A stretch of 64,000 bases of DNA from JAKFWF01 sp963732635 (GCA_963732635.1 CAVTAL010000022.1:181828-245827), one strand, 5' to 3'; counted from the first letter of the stretch, positions 7,832 through 19,792 are shown. Numbers and translations are program-made. Notes: a model not told the origin generated them from the letters alone.

Positions 7832-8795
7832 TCAGTTGATGTTCCAGCGCAGACCGGCGCGCAACTGATGCTCGGTGATATCGTTGAATGTAACGCGGCT
7901 CTTGCCGCCGTTCAACGGCATGTCGATGTTGGTGCCGGGGATATAGAGCATTCGATAGTTGATATCGAGCGATGTCACATCGGTGAAGGCGTAGCTGAAA
8001 CCGGCATGCGCGGCGGCAGCCCATACCAGCTTGGTCTCGGAGCCCGAACCAGAGAAACTACGGTGTGCATTGGTGGTCGCGCAAGGGATCGGCAACGTGG
8101 TGGGATCGCAAGACGTGTCGCTGGTGGTGTGCTGGCGATCCAAATCCAGATAGGCAAGGCCGACGCCGAGTCCGACGTAGGGCGTAAAGGCGCTGCGGTT
8201 CTTCCAGTCGTAGTAGGTGTTCAGCATCAAGACGCCACTCTTCATCGACGTCACATCGTTCGACGTGCCATCGATGCGCTGCGGCGTTGCCGGCAGGGCC
8301 GGTGGCACGTAGAGATTGCCGACCGGAAATGCCGGGTTGATTACATTGTTGTTGTACTGATAGGTGCCACGCATCTTGTACTCAGTGCTCGCGCGCCGAT
8401 CGAGCGTGACGTCCGAGCGCCAGTTGCGGCCCCAGATGTAACCGACACCGCCGCCGTAGCTCACGTTGGTCTCGAAGCCGTCCTCGAACCAACCGGAAGA
8501 CGAGCCGAAGCCAGCGCCGCTGCCCGAGAATGAATCGACGACCGTTGCCGGCACCGTAGGAGATACCGTTTTCCTTGGCGCCGTGGTTGCTCTCACGGCC
8601 AAGTCCGACATCGAGCCGCAGATACCAGCCGCTCGGGCCATCGGGCACGAGCATGGGAGCGGGCACCGGCACCGCCGCCCGACCACGATCCTTGATCGAG
8701 CCGGCGCCGTTGTTCCAGTCGCCGGCAAGGCCCGGCAGTGCGCTGACGGCGAGACAGGCGAGCCCGGCCGAAACTGACAAAATCTTGCGGTTCAT
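7832..8795 (-). CDS. outer-membrane beta-barrel protein, frameshifted
   Basis: Two minus-strand frames together encode one barrel protein of about 320 aa. The first frame (from the ATG at 8795) gives a signal peptide (MNRKILSVSAGLACLAVSALPGLAG) and the mature start up to about GAKENGISYG. The second continues with SFSGSGAGFGSS, SYGGGVGYIWGRNW and a C-terminal HQLRAGLRWNIN ending typical of Hyphomicrobiales barrels. The switch lies near 8540-8570 and needs a one-base change (one extra base, or two missing). The second frame has no plausible start of its own. The gene is either a recent pseudogene or a consensus error. A paralogous barrel gene lies just upstream at 9042-9860. Confidence 0.75.
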
Positions 8796-8989
8796 GTGGG
8801 TCGATCCCTCGATGGAGGCTGGCTGCCACGGGGTGGGCGCCAGACCTCGAATGCCACTTACTTCCAACTACGCGTCGTCGAACATATTTGGGTCCAGGCA
8901 ATAAGTGCCCGGCTTACACACAACGCGACAGGAACTAGGGCTCGAGAAAGGTGCGCAACGCGCGCCGGCCACTGTGGCCAAGAGTCGGC

Positions 8990-9016
8990 GGGACCGGCCG
9001 GCGTGCAGCCGGTCCC
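8990..9016 (-). terminator. hairpin downstream of the second outer-membrane protein gene
   Basis: GGGACCGGC (8990-8998) pairs perfectly with GCCGGTCCC (9008-9016), 26 bp past the minus-strand stop at 9042. There is no T-tract, so it may be a transcript-stabilising hairpin rather than an intrinsic terminator. Confidence 0.4.
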
Positions 9017-9041
9017 AATTTCGTGAGGCAAACCAGATCGA

Positions 9042-9860
9042 TCAGCGGAAATCGTAGCGCAGGCCGACGCGGAATTCGTGAGCGTGGATGTTCTCGACGG
9101 TCGGATCCTGAGCGATGGCGACGGCGCCCTGACGATCCTTGACGGCGCCGGTGGCGGTCTCGCCGAGGTACAGGAAGCGATAGCCGGCATCGAGCGCCAT
9201 GCGATTGCGCAACTGCACCGAGAAGCCGCCCATTACGGCCGCGGCGACGTGGGTCGACGAAGCGCTGTCGATGTCACCAGCAACGCCGCTGGCGTTGACA
9301 ACGGTGCCAGCGGTCACGTTGTGACGCACGAAGCCAAGGCCGACGCCAAGGTAAGGCGTGATGTGGCAGCGGCAGTCGAAGTCGTAATAAAGGTTGGCCA
9401 GGAACACGTCGCTCTTCAGGCCGAACTGACGGGTGCCGTAGCAGGACGACTGCGACAGCGCGAGCGGATCGCCGGAGTGGCAGTCAGTAGCCGCAACCTG
9501 CGCCACGTCATAGCGGTAGCCGGAGACATCCGCCTTGAAGCGATGATCCCAGGTCAGATCGCCACGCACGTTGCGGGCGAAGTAGTAGCCAATGCCACCG
9601 CCGACGGACCAGGACTTGCCCATGCTCGTATCGGTCAGATCGGCGACGCCGTCCTCGACCATGATGGGACGATCATGACGGGCGATGCCGGCATCGAGGC
9701 GCATGTAGAACGACGGGTTCGAAGCGACCATCTGCGGCTGATAACCGTAGTCCTTCAATCCGCCGCCCGAATGGCCGCCGAGATCGGCAGCGCCGGCGCC
9801 GGTTGCGGAAGCGATGGCGAGCGTGGCTCCCAGCAGGAAGGATCTGCCGAACGAGATCAT
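9042..9860 (-). CDS. outer-membrane beta-barrel protein
   Basis: The 272-aa product has a signal peptide (MISFGRSFLLGATLAIASATGAGA), then a porin-like barrel with alternating strands: FYMRLDAGI, SWSVGGGIGYYF, VRGDLTWDHR, LANLYYDF, ITPYLGVGLGFV, MALDAGYRFLYL and the terminal HEFRVGLRYDFR. It should reside in the outer membrane; no function beyond barrel structure can be assigned. The ATG at 9860 is chosen because AAGGGA lies about 8 bp upstream; an in-frame ATG at 9875 overlaps that sequence. It resembles the frameshifted barrel next to it in design, suggesting an old duplication. Confidence 0.8.
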   Translation of the reverse strand: MISFGRSFLLGATLAIASATGAGAADLGGHSGGGLKDYGYQPQMVASNPSFYMRLDAGIARHDRPIMVEDGVADLTDTSMGKSWSVGGGIGYYFARNVRGDLTWDHRFKADVSGYRYDVAQVAATDCHSGDPLALSQSSCYGTRQFGLKSDVFLANLYYDFDCRCHITPYLGVGLGFVRHNVTAGTVVNASGVAGDIDSASSTHVAAAVMGGFSVQLRNRMALDAGYRFLYLGETATGAVKDRQGAVAIAQDPTVENIHAHEFRVGLRYDFR

Positions 9861-10009
9861 TTGATTCCCTTTCATATGTCTGACCGGAAGCTTCGCCGCC
9901 GGAACCCGAACTGAACGCACTACTGTTTCATTTCAGGACTATCGGTCAGAAGATTTAAGGGACGCTTAATCGCGATGAAGGAAACGCCATCAAGCGTTAC
10001 CGGATGTGC

Positions 10010-10044
10010 AAAAACAAAACGCCGCCGCGGATGCCGCGACGGCG
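10010..10044 (-). terminator. Rho-independent terminator after glmM
   Basis: On the minus strand an 11-bp GC-rich stem (10034-10044 with 10020-10030, 3-base loop, one G-T pair) is followed by TTTTGTTTTTG, about 28 bp past the glmM stop. Confidence 0.8.
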
Positions 10045-10071
10045 TCGAATCTAAACGATCCGTTAACTGGC

Positions 10072-11418
10072 TCAGGCGGCGGCGAGCCGCACCGCCTCGA
10101 CGATATCGCCGACGACGCCCGAAACCAGACGCTCGTCATCGCCTTCCGCCATGACACGGATCACAGGCTCGGTACCGGACGGACGAATGACAAGACGCCC
10201 CGACTTGCCGAGCTTTTCCTTGCCGGCGTCGATTGCCTTTTTCACGCGCGCGTCCTCCAGCGGCTTGCCCTTGGCATAGCGCACGTTCTGCAGGATCTGC
10301 GGCAACGGCGTGAAACGGTTGCACACCTCGCTCATCGGCTTGCCTGTGGAGACGACAACCGCCAGCACCTGCAGCGCCGAGATCAGTCCGTCGCCGGTGG
10401 TGGTGAAGTCGGACAGCACGATATGGCCGGACTGCTCGCCGCCGACGTTGTAGCCATGCTTGCGCATGTGCTCGACGACATAGCGATCACCGACCGGCGT
10501 GCGGATCATATCGAGCCCGAGACCACCCAGATAGCGCTCGAGGCCGAGGTTCGACATCACGGTGGCGACGACGCCGCCGCCGGCCAACTCCTCGCGCTTC
10601 AGCCAGCTTTCCGCGATCACCGCCATCAACTGGTCGCCATCGACGATCTGGCCCTTCTCGTCGACCAGCACCACCCGGTCGGCGTCGCCGTCGAGGGCGA
10701 TGCCGATGTCGGCGCGCACTTCACGCACCTTCTCGACGAGCGCTTCCGGCGCGGTTGAACCGCACTTGTGATTGATGTTGCGACCGTTTGGATCGACGCC
10801 GATCTTGATCACTTCGGCGCCCAGTTCCCAAAGCGCTTCCGGCGCCACCTTGTAGCCAGCACCGTTGGCGCAATCGATCACGATGCGCAGACCATCGAGC
10901 CGCAGATTCTTCGGCAGCGTGCGCTTGGCGTATTCGATGTAGCGCTCCTGCGCGCTCTCGACGCGCGTCGCGCGGCCGATCCTGTCCGCCGAGGCCAACA
11001 TGGTGTCAGCCTTGGTTTCGATCAGTTTCTCGATTTGCGCCTCGGTCTCGTCCGACAGCTTGTAGCCATCCGGATCGAACAGCTTGATGCCGTTATCGTC
11101 GAAGCGGTTGTGCGAGGCCGAAATCATCACGCCGAGGTCGGCGCGCAGCGAACGCGTCAGCATGGCGACTGCCGGCGTCGGCATCGGGCCAAGCAGGAAC
11201 ACGTCGCAGCCGACGGCCGTGAAGCCGGACATCAGCGCGCTTTCGATCATATAGCCGGAAAGCCGCGTATCTTTTCCGATCACCACCCGATGGCGGTGGG
11301 CACCATTCTGGAACACGTGTCCTGCGGCCATGCCAACCTTCAACGCGACTTCCGAGGTCATCGGATGGCGGTTGGCGAGGCCACGAATGCCATCAGTGCC
11401 GAAGTAGCGGCGCGTCAT
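10072..11418 (-). CDS. glmM: phosphoglucosamine mutase
   Basis: The 448-aa protein matches GlmM throughout. It starts RRYFGTDGIRGLAN, has the phosphoserine loop ISASHNRFDDNG, the metal-binding DGDADR motif and the C-terminal RPSGTEPVIRVM phosphate-binding loop. It converts glucosamine-6-phosphate to glucosamine-1-phosphate on the way to UDP-GlcNAc for peptidoglycan and lipopolysaccharide. The ATG at 11418 matches the invariant family start; the longer frame to 11481 is not supported. No folP or ftsH gene adjoins it, unlike in many bacteria. Confidence 0.95.
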   Translation of the reverse strand: MTRRYFGTDGIRGLANRHPMTSEVALKVGMAAGHVFQNGAHRHRVVIGKDTRLSGYMIESALMSGFTAVGCDVFLLGPMPTPAVAMLTRSLRADLGVMISASHNRFDDNGIKLFDPDGYKLSDETEAQIEKLIETKADTMLASADRIGRATRVESAQERYIEYAKRTLPKNLRLDGLRIVIDCANGAGYKVAPEALWELGAEVIKIGVDPNGRNINHKCGSTAPEALVEKVREVRADIGIALDGDADRVVLVDEKGQIVDGDQLMAVIAESWLKREELAGGGVVATVMSNLGLERYLGGLGLDMIRTPVGDRYVVEHMRKHGYNVGGEQSGHIVLSDFTTTGDGLISALQVLAVVVSTGKPMSEVCNRFTPLPQILQNVRYAKGKPLEDARVKKAIDAGKEKLGKSGRLVIRPSGTEPVIRVMAEGDDERLVSGVVGDIVEAVRLAAA

Positions 11419-11818
11419 GTGCGTCATCCCCTGTCGAAAACCCAATCCCGTCGCCCAGCCCGGATTCGATAACCATATCAAACTCGTGCAAGCAACCCTG
11501 GCGCGAACTCACTGGCGGGCATCAACAATTGTTTGCAACCATTACGCCAGTTGCCCTGTGGCGCCCGAGTAACCCGGGCTAGCGCGAATCAGGGAAACAA
11601 CTCATACGACGCCCAGCGTGACGAATTCAAAGTCCGCTCCAGGCTCGCAGCCCACTTCGATGCGGACTTCGAAATCATAAGCCACGCTAGAACCTTGATA
11701 ATTCTAGTGTCCTTATCGATCGCGAAGTTCGAATGAGTGTTCAGCAATTGGGGCGGACTTCGCGATCGGAACGCTAGCGGGAAATTTCGATTGTCCTTGA
11801 ACAACCCCGGGAGCGAAT
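11419..11818. other. intergenic region between glmM and the parA-like gene
   Basis: About 400 bp between divergently transcribed genes. It becomes AT-richer from about 11670. Apart from the inverted repeat at 11717-11768, no gene or RNA is seen. Confidence 0.5.
11717..11768. promoter_or_regulatory. 12-bp inverted repeat upstream of the parA-like gene
   Basis: CGATCGCGAAGT (11717-11728) is perfectly repeated in inverted form at 11757-11768 with a 28-bp spacer, 50 bp before the ATG at 11819. It could be an operator or a small centromere-like site for the ParA pair. Confidence 0.4.
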
Positions 11819-12706
11819 ATGGCTTTCTTTCTGGCAGTTGCCAACCGCAAGGGCGGTGTCGGCAAATCGACCGTCGCTGTTGGCCTGGCGCATGCCGCCG
11901 CGGCCTGGGGGGGCAAGCGCGTGCTCGTGCTCGACCTCGATTCACAGTGCAATGCGTCGCTGATCCTGCTTGGCGGCCAAGGCTGGCTCGATGCAAAGAA
12001 GGCCAACCGCACCATCTCCGACTACTTCTTCGACATGTTCGACGAAACTGCCGGCGCCCCGCGCGAATATCTGGTGCACGGCACGGGCGACGTCCGTGAC
12101 GCAGCCGGCAAGCCACTGCGCATCTCGCTATTGCCCGGCTCGCTGATGCTGGAGGATGTCCAGGGCGAGTTGTATGTGAAGGAAGCCCGCCAGGCCAAGG
12201 ATCCGGACGTGGTGGCGAGCCGCGTCAAGGGTCGGCTATTGCGACTGCTGCGGCGGTTCGAGCCGAATTTCGATCTCGTGATTCTCGATTGCGCGCCCGG
12301 CCTGTCGTTCGCGGCACTGGCCGCGCTCAAGACCGCCGATCTCGTGCTGGTGCCATTCCGCCCGGATTACGTGTCGCAACTCGCCGTCGACCGCGTCGCC
12401 CTGTTGATCGAGGAAAAGCGCAACATCGACGATCTGCGCGAGATCGAACTGGCCCAGCGCCGCTATGTCTGCGTCGCCAACGGAACCCGCGCCAACTCAC
12501 GCGACCGCAATATCATCGACGAAATCGCGCTCGATCACCCTATGCTGGAGGCCCAACTACCGCACAGCGAGGGTATCGCCAACGCCTTCGATTGGGATGC
12601 GAGCCCAAAGCGCATCGAGGACAAGTATGGAGCCGGCACCGCAGCCATCCGGGCACTCTACGACGAGATCGTGCCGCTGATGAGCACACGCCTGGCTGCC
12701 GAGTAG
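11819..12706 (+). CDS. ParA/MinD-family ATPase (orphan)
   Basis: The 295-aa protein carries the deviant Walker A motif KGGVGKST at residues 11-18, a DLDSQCNASL switch-like segment, the Walker B-type LVILDCAPGLS and a late PFRPDYVSQLAVDR segment. These define the ParA family that segregates DNA or positions protein cargo. It has no N-terminal helix-turn-helix, so it is a short (type Ib-like) ParA. It is not next to a recognisable parB, gid or rep gene; the following small protein, 16 bp downstream, is the likely partner. Cargo is unknown: a chromosomal positioning system, not plasmid partition, is possible. Confidence 0.8.
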   Translation: MAFFLAVANRKGGVGKSTVAVGLAHAAAAWGGKRVLVLDLDSQCNASLILLGGQGWLDAKKANRTISDYFFDMFDETAGAPREYLVHGTGDVRDAAGKPLRISLLPGSLMLEDVQGELYVKEARQAKDPDVVASRVKGRLLRLLRRFEPNFDLVILDCAPGLSFAALAALKTADLVLVPFRPDYVSQLAVDRVALLIEEKRNIDDLREIELAQRRYVCVANGTRANSRDRNIIDEIALDHPMLEAQLPHSEGIANAFDWDASPKRIEDKYGAGTAAIRALYDEIVPLMSTRLAAE

Positions 12707-12722
12707 GAGACACGCGACCTTC

Positions 12723-13208
12723 ATGGCCAAGAACACCAAAGCTCTTTCCGGCCCCGCCAAGCGCAAGTATTTCCGCGATGCGTTACAGGCCGACCCGGGT
12801 GTCACCCCCGAAGCCACGAAGCGGCTGACCGAAAAGTTCGACGGCGAGGTCTCGCAGATGCGGGTCCGGCAGCACAAGGCCTTGCCCGCCAAGAGCAGCA
12901 AGGAACGGCAGCAGGCCGCTTCGCCCGCGACGCCAGCCATGCCGGAACGTGGTACGCCCGCGATCACTCCGGAAGGTCCGTCATTCGATCCCCATGCCTT
13001 CAGCCTGATCGTGGTCATGACCAAGCAAGGCGCCGCCGGACTGCAGGCACGGCTCGATGGCATCGACAACATCGACCATCTCAAGGCGTTGGCGCGGGCC
13101 CAGCACGTCGCGATCGACGACGCGGCGCAAACCACGGCCGAAGTGCGGGCCGCGATCATCGCCGGCACGGCGCAACGGATCGCCGATCGTCGCGCCGCCG
13201 CGAGTTGA
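12723..13208 (+). CDS. small hypothetical protein paired with the ParA-like ATPase
   Basis: I do not recognise this 161-aa protein. It has a basic N-terminus (MAKNTKALSGPAKRKYF), a Pro/Ala/Ser-rich linker at about residues 55-85, and a C-terminal helical segment (VVMTKQGAAGLQARLDGI through IADRRAAAS). It begins 16 bp after the ParA stop with AGGAG-type spacing, so the two are probably translated from one message. A basic, linker-containing partner is what would be expected of a ParA-stimulating adaptor (its basic N-terminus would then activate the ATPase), but this is inference. Confidence 0.6.
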   Translation: MAKNTKALSGPAKRKYFRDALQADPGVTPEATKRLTEKFDGEVSQMRVRQHKALPAKSSKERQQAASPATPAMPERGTPAITPEGPSFDPHAFSLIVVMTKQGAAGLQARLDGIDNIDHLKALARAQHVAIDDAAQTTAEVRAAIIAGTAQRIADRRAAAS

Positions 13209-13224
13209 AAGGGGATTTCGGCGA

Positions 13225-14550
13225 CTACTTCGCCAGCGCCACCGGCTGACCAGCGCCACGAATGCCATCCGGCACCGGAATTTCGGTCAAGTCGTAATTG
13301 GTGTTGAGCGTCACCGTCGGACCGGAGTTTGCAGTTATCCGCCGCACGACGATCGCGGTATAGGCCGATTGGTCCGCGATCGGCTTGTTGGCGTCGATCG
13401 ACAATTGGCCGTTCGGCAAATAGATCGTGCCGAGCAACTGGCGAGCGTTGTCGCTGAAGATCTCGTATTGGGTCTGCGCTTGGGCTCGCGAGGCGAAGAA
13501 CAGCAGCCCCGCCATGGGGCCGGTTTTCGGCGCAGTCAGGCTGACAGTGGTACCAGCGGCGAACTTGAAGCGTGAAGCGTTGCCGCTGAAAAAGAAGCCG
13601 GCGTTCTCGCCCTCGAGCGTCGCGCGATCGGCGAGCAATAGCGGCCCGTCCTTCATCACATAGACCCCTGGGCTGAATTTGACCCTCGACGTGCCGGTGA
13701 TCGAAATGCCGCCGCAATAGGTGCCTTCACTCAAGGTCACGGTTTGGTTCTTGATGATCAGATCGGTGGCAACGCAACCGCCGACTTTGGGCTCTGGCCG
13801 TGCCGACAGCGGGTCCTGGAACTGCGGACAATCGAGCAGCGGTTCGGGATTGAAGTTGCCCTTGCCGCCGGCCTTGCCGCCAGCCGAGCAAATCACGGTC
13901 GCCGTCATCACCGAGCTATTGTAGGCCTTGATACCATTGCTGTGAGCCGAATTAGAATAAATGGCGCAGTTCTGCCCGTGCACCACCGCGTTTTTCTCAA
14001 TCTGGATGGTGCCGTTTGCGGACGGATCGAGGGCGAGCAGGCAGATGTTTGGCTTGCCGACGACCACCGCAACCGACTTCACACCGATCTCGGTATCGCC
14101 GAACCCGAAATTCTCACCGAACGATGACTTCACAATCGCCGATAGGTTAACCTCGACTTGCAGTGGCGCCCCCGACTTGTCGATGATCTGGGTCGCCACG
14201 CTGTAACTGGAAGATGATATTCCCTGCGAATTACTGCCGAGGTAGGAGGCAACGACCGCGTCGACAACCGCCGGCACGTTCTGCCGATTGGAATCGGCCA
14301 GACTCAGTTCCTTGGCACCCGCGAGCGAAGCGGAATCGGCGGCACGCTGCGCCCTGCCCCGCTCGGACACCAGCATGCCATAATCGATGGCGCCGCCGGC
14401 GATCAGCAACATCACGGGCAGAGCGATTGCAAATGTCGTCACTACGCTGCCGCGACGGTCCGTCCAGCCAACGCACAGCAGGCGACCGATCGCGCTCCAT
14501 TCAGCTACAAACCTAGCGGTCATTCGCATCGCCGAACCTACAAATTCCAT
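13225..14550 (-). CDS. TadG-like Flp pilus-assembly protein (TadE/TadG family)
   Basis: The 441-aa product has a short basic N-terminus followed by one membrane helix (SVVTTFAIALPVMLLIAGGAIDYG, about residues 35-60) with the TadE/G-like RGSVVTTFAIALPV entry, then RGRAQRAADSASLAGAKEL typical of TadG. The long exported C-terminal part is rich in beta-strand and contains several cysteines (for example LDCPQFQDP, VGGCVAT, GTYCGG). Such proteins are pseudopilin-like or cell-surface components of Tad systems, but no other tad genes lie here. An alternative ATG at 14529 is possible. It converges on the ParA pair with only 16 bp between stops. Confidence 0.75.
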   Translation of the reverse strand: MEFVGSAMRMTARFVAEWSAIGRLLCVGWTDRRGSVVTTFAIALPVMLLIAGGAIDYGMLVSERGRAQRAADSASLAGAKELSLADSNRQNVPAVVDAVVASYLGSNSQGISSSSYSVATQIIDKSGAPLQVEVNLSAIVKSSFGENFGFGDTEIGVKSVAVVVGKPNICLLALDPSANGTIQIEKNAVVHGQNCAIYSNSAHSNGIKAYNSSVMTATVICSAGGKAGGKGNFNPEPLLDCPQFQDPLSARPEPKVGGCVATDLIIKNQTVTLSEGTYCGGISITGTSRVKFSPGVYVMKDGPLLLADRATLEGENAGFFFSGNASRFKFAAGTTVSLTAPKTGPMAGLLFFASRAQAQTQYEIFSDNARQLLGTIYLPNGQLSIDANKPIADQSAYTAIVVRRITANSGPTVTLNTNYDLTEIPVPDGIRGAGQPVALAK

Positions 14551-14668
14551 ACGCAGCGCTCTCGTCCAACTTCATAAAATTATAACAAAACTATTCCTCC
14601 GTACAAAACAGCATCCACAAACACTCCTAAGCGAAACTTAAAGAGTATCCCAGTATTGTCGCATCCGG

Positions 14669-15829
14669 TCATCCGGCTGCGATATTGGTCACTCGTTCGG
14701 GTGGCAGCACCAGCAGCGCGGTGGTGCCTTGCTCAGGCATCGTGCGTAGTTCCAGACTACCGCTATGAGCTTCGGCAATTGCCTTGGCAATCAGCAATCC
14801 ATAGCCGAAATGTCCGCCAACGGCGCCACCATTCATACGCACCGACAATGGGGCCAGCGAACGATTGACGACATCCGGATGCATACCCGGGCCATGATCG
14901 GTGATTTCGAGTCCAAGCAATCCGTCTGGATAGATCCGGCCAATGATCGCGACCCGTCCGGCCAACGCCGAATGCGCCACCGCATTGTCGAGCAGATGAC
15001 GCAAGGCCTGCCGCACTGCGTCGGCGTCGCACGCGAGCCACGTATCGCCTTGCGGCAGCACCACCTCCAACTTGATACCCTTGGCTGATGCCGGCCGCTC
15101 CACATCCTCGACAGCACGCTTTACAACGCACTCCAGACGCTCCTTGCCATCGGCAACGGAGATCTGATCACCAATCGAGGATATGATATTTGCCGCCTTC
15201 TCCGCGTGCATCTTCAGTGCCTTGCATTCTTCGAAAATGGCGTTCAGCCGCTGCTGCAGCAACGGCGCAGCATTGGCCGGCACTGGCATGCGCCGCAATG
15301 CTTCCACTTCATCCATGATCCAGGCGGTCGTCGCTGTCGCGTCGCCGCACAGAGTGCCGAGAATTGCCTCGCGCACGCGATGGGCAGCAACCTCTTTCCG
15401 GCCGGCGGTTCGGGCGATCTTTGCTGACTGCACCATCCGCAGCAAGAACCCGACATGATGTTCGAACGTCGACCACGCAATCGGTTTGACCAGGAACGAT
15501 GATGCACCAGCCTGTAACGCCTGCTCGATAGCAACCCGATCATGACGCGAAGTCACCACGATGATCGGCAAATGCCGCGTGCGGGGATGGCCGCGCATGC
15601 ACTCAATCAGGCCAAAGCCATCAAGATTGGGCATACCGAGATCGACGATCGCCATATCGAACGTCTGCGACGACAGCAGTGCCCAGGCCGCAACACCGTC
15701 CTCGGCCTCCACGGTCTGCCCGTTCAGGCGTGAAAGTCGCGCGCTGATCAAACTGCGCTGGATCGGGTCATCGTCCGCAACCAGAACGCGCAGTGATGCA
15801 CCGTCCGCGTTCGCCGTGTCTCTTGTCAT
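14669..15829 (-). CDS. response regulator-HATPase protein without an obvious phosphoacceptor histidine
   Basis: The 386-aa protein starts with a receiver domain (acidic pair D20/D21, phosphoacceptor D63 in IVDLGMPNLDG, K115 in FLVKP). A helical middle of about 110 residues follows, then a histidine-kinase-type ATPase domain with N-box LLDNAVAHSA, DHGPGM and a GYGLLIAKAIAEAHSG lid. No canonical H-box is visible between them; the nearest histidine is in KMHAEKAANI. It is not an ordinary kinase or an ordinary output regulator. It is divergent from a hybrid kinase with Hpt domain, its most plausible phosphodonor partner. No signal peptide or membrane segment is seen. Confidence 0.75.
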   Translation of the reverse strand: MTRDTANADGASLRVLVADDDPIQRSLISARLSRLNGQTVEAEDGVAAWALLSSQTFDMAIVDLGMPNLDGFGLIECMRGHPRTRHLPIIVVTSRHDRVAIEQALQAGASSFLVKPIAWSTFEHHVGFLLRMVQSAKIARTAGRKEVAAHRVREAILGTLCGDATATTAWIMDEVEALRRMPVPANAAPLLQQRLNAIFEECKALKMHAEKAANIISSIGDQISVADGKERLECVVKRAVEDVERPASAKGIKLEVVLPQGDTWLACDADAVRQALRHLLDNAVAHSALAGRVAIIGRIYPDGLLGLEITDHGPGMHPDVVNRSLAPLSVRMNGGAVGGHFGYGLLIAKAIAEAHSGSLELRTMPEQGTTALLVLPPERVTNIAAG

Positions 15830-15989
15830 TCAAATGCTCGATCCGGTACGGGCGTCTGTTCCAGCCGAGATCATTCAATCCTCAACGTTAAACAATTCTA
15901 TAATTGCTCATGAACAGTGTAACGTAACGTTCTATTCAACGTCGCAGAGTAAAGAGATTGAATATGAATTCGATCAAGGCCCCATCAAC

Positions 15990-18392
<2,403 letters not shown>

Positions 18393-18466
18393 TCGCCAAT
18401 TTCGGGCTTTCGATCCGCGAGCACGCGTGGCAGCTTGGGCTCGACTATCATCGAAGGACCCCCTGC

Positions 18467-19660
18467 ATGAGCCGCGTTACCGCATCGCCCGCCTTGTCCG
18501 ACCTCGTCGTCCTCGACCTGACCCGCGTGCGCGCTGGCCCAACCTGTTGCCGGGTGTTGGCCGATTTCGGCGCCGACGTGATCAAGATCGAGGCGCCGGA
18601 CGGTGTCGATCCGAATGAAGGCATGAGTGGCCCCCGGCATGGCTACGACATGCAGAACCTGCATCGCAACAAGCGTTCACTGACCTTGAACCTCAAGGAA
18701 ACCGCCGGTCGCGAGGCATTTCTGCGCATGGTCAAGCGCGCCGACATCGTCGTCGAAAACTACCGGCCGGATGTGAAGGAGCGACTCGGCATTGCATATG
18801 AAGCGTTGAAAGCCATCAATCCACGCATCATCCTTGCCTCTGTTTCCGGCTACGGCCAGACCGGTCCCTGGGCCAACAATCCCGGCTTTGACCAGATCGC
18901 ACAGGGCATGGGTGGTTTGATGTGGATCACCGGTGAGCCGGGCGGCGGGCCGATGCGGGCCGGCGCCGCGATCGCCGATTCGTCGGCCGGGCTCTATGCC
19001 GCGGTCGGCATTCTGGTCGCGATCGCCGAGCGCGCCAAATCCGGCCAAGGTCAATGGGTCCACACATCGCTGCTTGAGGCGCAAATCGCAATGTGCGATT
19101 TCCAGGCGGTCCGCTATCTGGTCGACCGCGCGGTGCCGCCGCAAGCCGGTAACGACCACCCCTACGTGACGCCGATGGGCGTACTGCCAACCGCCGACGG
19201 CTTCATCAGCATCGGTGTCGGCGGACAGGGGCAATGGCGGTCGTTCTGCATGGCGATCGACCAAGCGGATCTGATCGATCACCCGGACTTCGCGACGATG
19301 GAATTGCGCTTCAAGCACCGGCCGCAGATGCGCGAGTTACTGGAACCGATCTTCATGGCCCGGCCGTCGGCGCACTGGCTACAACTACTGCAGGAATTCC
19401 ATGTTCCGGTCGGGCCCATTCACAAGATGGACGAAATGTTCGACGACCCGCAGGTGCGCCATGTCGGCATCGCGCAAAAGGTCCATCATCCCGCGCGCGG
19501 CGATATCGAATTGATCGGCCAGCCGGTGACACTGTCACGCACGCCAGCCACGATCGTTTCGGCAATCCCGGAGAAGGGCGGCCATTCAAGCGAAGTGCTC
19601 GCCGAGTTCGGCTTTAGCGATGCGGAAATCACCGCGTTGAAAGCAACCGGGGCCGTTTGA
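18467..19660 (+). CDS. CaiB/BaiF family class III CoA-transferase
   Basis: The 397-aa protein shows the family pattern: VVLDLTRVRAGPTCCRVLADFGADVIKIE at the start (read in pieces), LHRNKRSLTLNLK, VENYRPDVKERLG, SGYGQTGPW and the catalytic aspartate region AAIADSSAGLYAA. Class III enzymes move CoA between small acids (formyl/oxalyl, succinyl, carnitine). The ADS motif retains the aspartate that forms the acyl intermediate. No acyl-CoA dehydrogenase or decarboxylase adjoins it, so the substrate stays open. The ATG at 18467 follows a purine-rich stretch and gives a full-length enzyme. Confidence 0.85.
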   Translation: MSRVTASPALSDLVVLDLTRVRAGPTCCRVLADFGADVIKIEAPDGVDPNEGMSGPRHGYDMQNLHRNKRSLTLNLKETAGREAFLRMVKRADIVVENYRPDVKERLGIAYEALKAINPRIILASVSGYGQTGPWANNPGFDQIAQGMGGLMWITGEPGGGPMRAGAAIADSSAGLYAAVGILVAIAERAKSGQGQWVHTSLLEAQIAMCDFQAVRYLVDRAVPPQAGNDHPYVTPMGVLPTADGFISIGVGGQGQWRSFCMAIDQADLIDHPDFATMELRFKHRPQMRELLEPIFMARPSAHWLQLLQEFHVPVGPIHKMDEMFDDPQVRHVGIAQKVHHPARGDIELIGQPVTLSRTPATIVSAIPEKGGHSSEVLAEFGFSDAEITALKATGAV

Positions 19661-19792
19661 ACGGTGGGCTTGTGACAGTGGGCTTGGCGGTCCGCATGCA
19701 ACGCCGCCGACAGTGTCAATTGCGCATTCGGCCGTTGGATAAGCGCCCGCTCGCGATTGGCATGTTGGGCCGATTCAGGTCAGGGTACCGCC

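Noticed and set aside
11533..11736. Small frame upstream of the parA-like gene
   Set aside because: Short, no start signal, no recognisable protein; lies in the intergenic region that holds an inverted repeat.
11717..13208. Plasmid partition locus or integrated plasmid
   Set aside because: No replication, relaxase or integrase gene lies near the ParA pair, and the surrounding genes are chromosomal housekeeping genes.
15834..15989. N-terminal extension of the hybrid kinase from the ATG at 15834
   Set aside because: It would place the start 4 bp from the divergent gene's start and add residues without a recognisable domain; the TTG at 15990 has a ribosome-binding sequence and begins just before the first membrane helix.
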